Below, piece after piece: positions 40,529 to 40,648 of a stretch of 40,648 bases of DNA (positions are counted from its first letter, which is position 1; each line of letters starts with the position of its first letter). The notes below the pieces were generated by a model, which was not told the origin of the DNA, did no database searches, and was given only the letters and a program-made list of their open reading frames with translations. The translations under genes were made by a program, and so were the position numbers. The DNA is taken from contig JAAFIM010000025.1 in assembly GCA_013297745.1 (NCBI GenBank), positions 4,815 to 45,462 on the forward strand, read 5' to 3'. This DNA comes from Chitinophagales bacterium (GTDB taxonomy: Bacteria; Bacteroidota; Bacteroidia; Chitinophagales; Saprospiraceae).

Positions 40529-40648
40529 CCTTTCGCAGTATAAAAATTAGAAAAAAAATTACAAGTCAAAAAAAGGGTGCTTATTCCTGCATTATTGAGC
40601 AATTACAGGTTTAATTTAAAAGCTTGGACTTCAGCAAAAGAAGCCTTT

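Noticed and set aside
40333-40602. 89-aa minus-strand frame at the right end
   Set aside because: It overlaps the end of the VTT gene and reads AT-rich spacer; the product is low complexity.

Overview
The window is chromosomal DNA of a member of the Bacteroidota, probably a free-living gliding or filamentous lineage rather than a gut Bacteroides. The evidence is: two secreted proteins with type IX secretion C-terminal signals (one type A, one type B with SprB-like repeats); several SPII lipoproteins; AT-rich leaders without clear Shine-Dalgarno sites and with TAnnTTTG-type -7 elements; a TPR-CHAT lipoprotein of the kind common in this phylum; and MqnE of the futalosine menaquinone route. No rRNA, tRNA or CRISPR array was seen.

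Layout. 1-1200: a degraded type I restriction specificity gene (hsdS) lying between two near-identical inverted hairpin arrays, then a 21-bp tandem repeat. 1601-3697: a secreted beta-helix protein. 3782-7797 (minus): pccB-like carboxyltransferase, a class I aminotransferase and mazG, separated by tandem repeats. 8059-12726 (plus): folB with a zinc-ribbon-like tail, a SWIM zinc-finger protein and a large T9SS adhesin. 12900-17564 (minus): a WG-like repeat protein, an O-methyltransferase and an unusual glycosyltransferase/radical-SAM fusion. 17698-19625 (minus): a small HNH / GRDP-like / proline-rich peptide cluster and two lipoproteins. 19932-21779 (plus): an RtcR-like CARF/sigma-54 activator. 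21796-26372 (minus): YbaK deacylase, CdaA diadenylate cyclase, MqnE and two membrane proteins. 26591-31520 (plus): an envelope CHAT protein and a GH3-family enzyme. 31660-39717 (plus): a five-gene operon. 39781-end: a VTT-family membrane protein and a possible tiny lipoprotein.

The most notable locus is the five-gene unit at 31660-39717. It encodes a 1164-aa protein whose C-terminal half carries the nucleotide-binding signatures of the actin/Hsp70 superfamily. Next come two single-pass proteins that share an extracytoplasmic cysteine motif (CGC plus a later C-x6-H) and send long coiled-coil regions into the cytoplasm. A third single-pass protein and a periplasmic coiled-coil lipoprotein complete it. 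The gene products suggest an ATP-driven cytoplasmic protein coupled through the inner membrane to a periplasmic scaffold; I do not recognise it as a named system. A 372-bp MITE-like element with a 7-bp target duplication has inserted into this operon exactly after a stop codon.

Repeats are a second theme: four arrays of GC-rich hairpins, tandem repeats of 21, 21, 32 and 42/43 bp placed at gene ends, and a 72-bp dispersed hairpin repeat. Together they account for most of the intergenic DNA.
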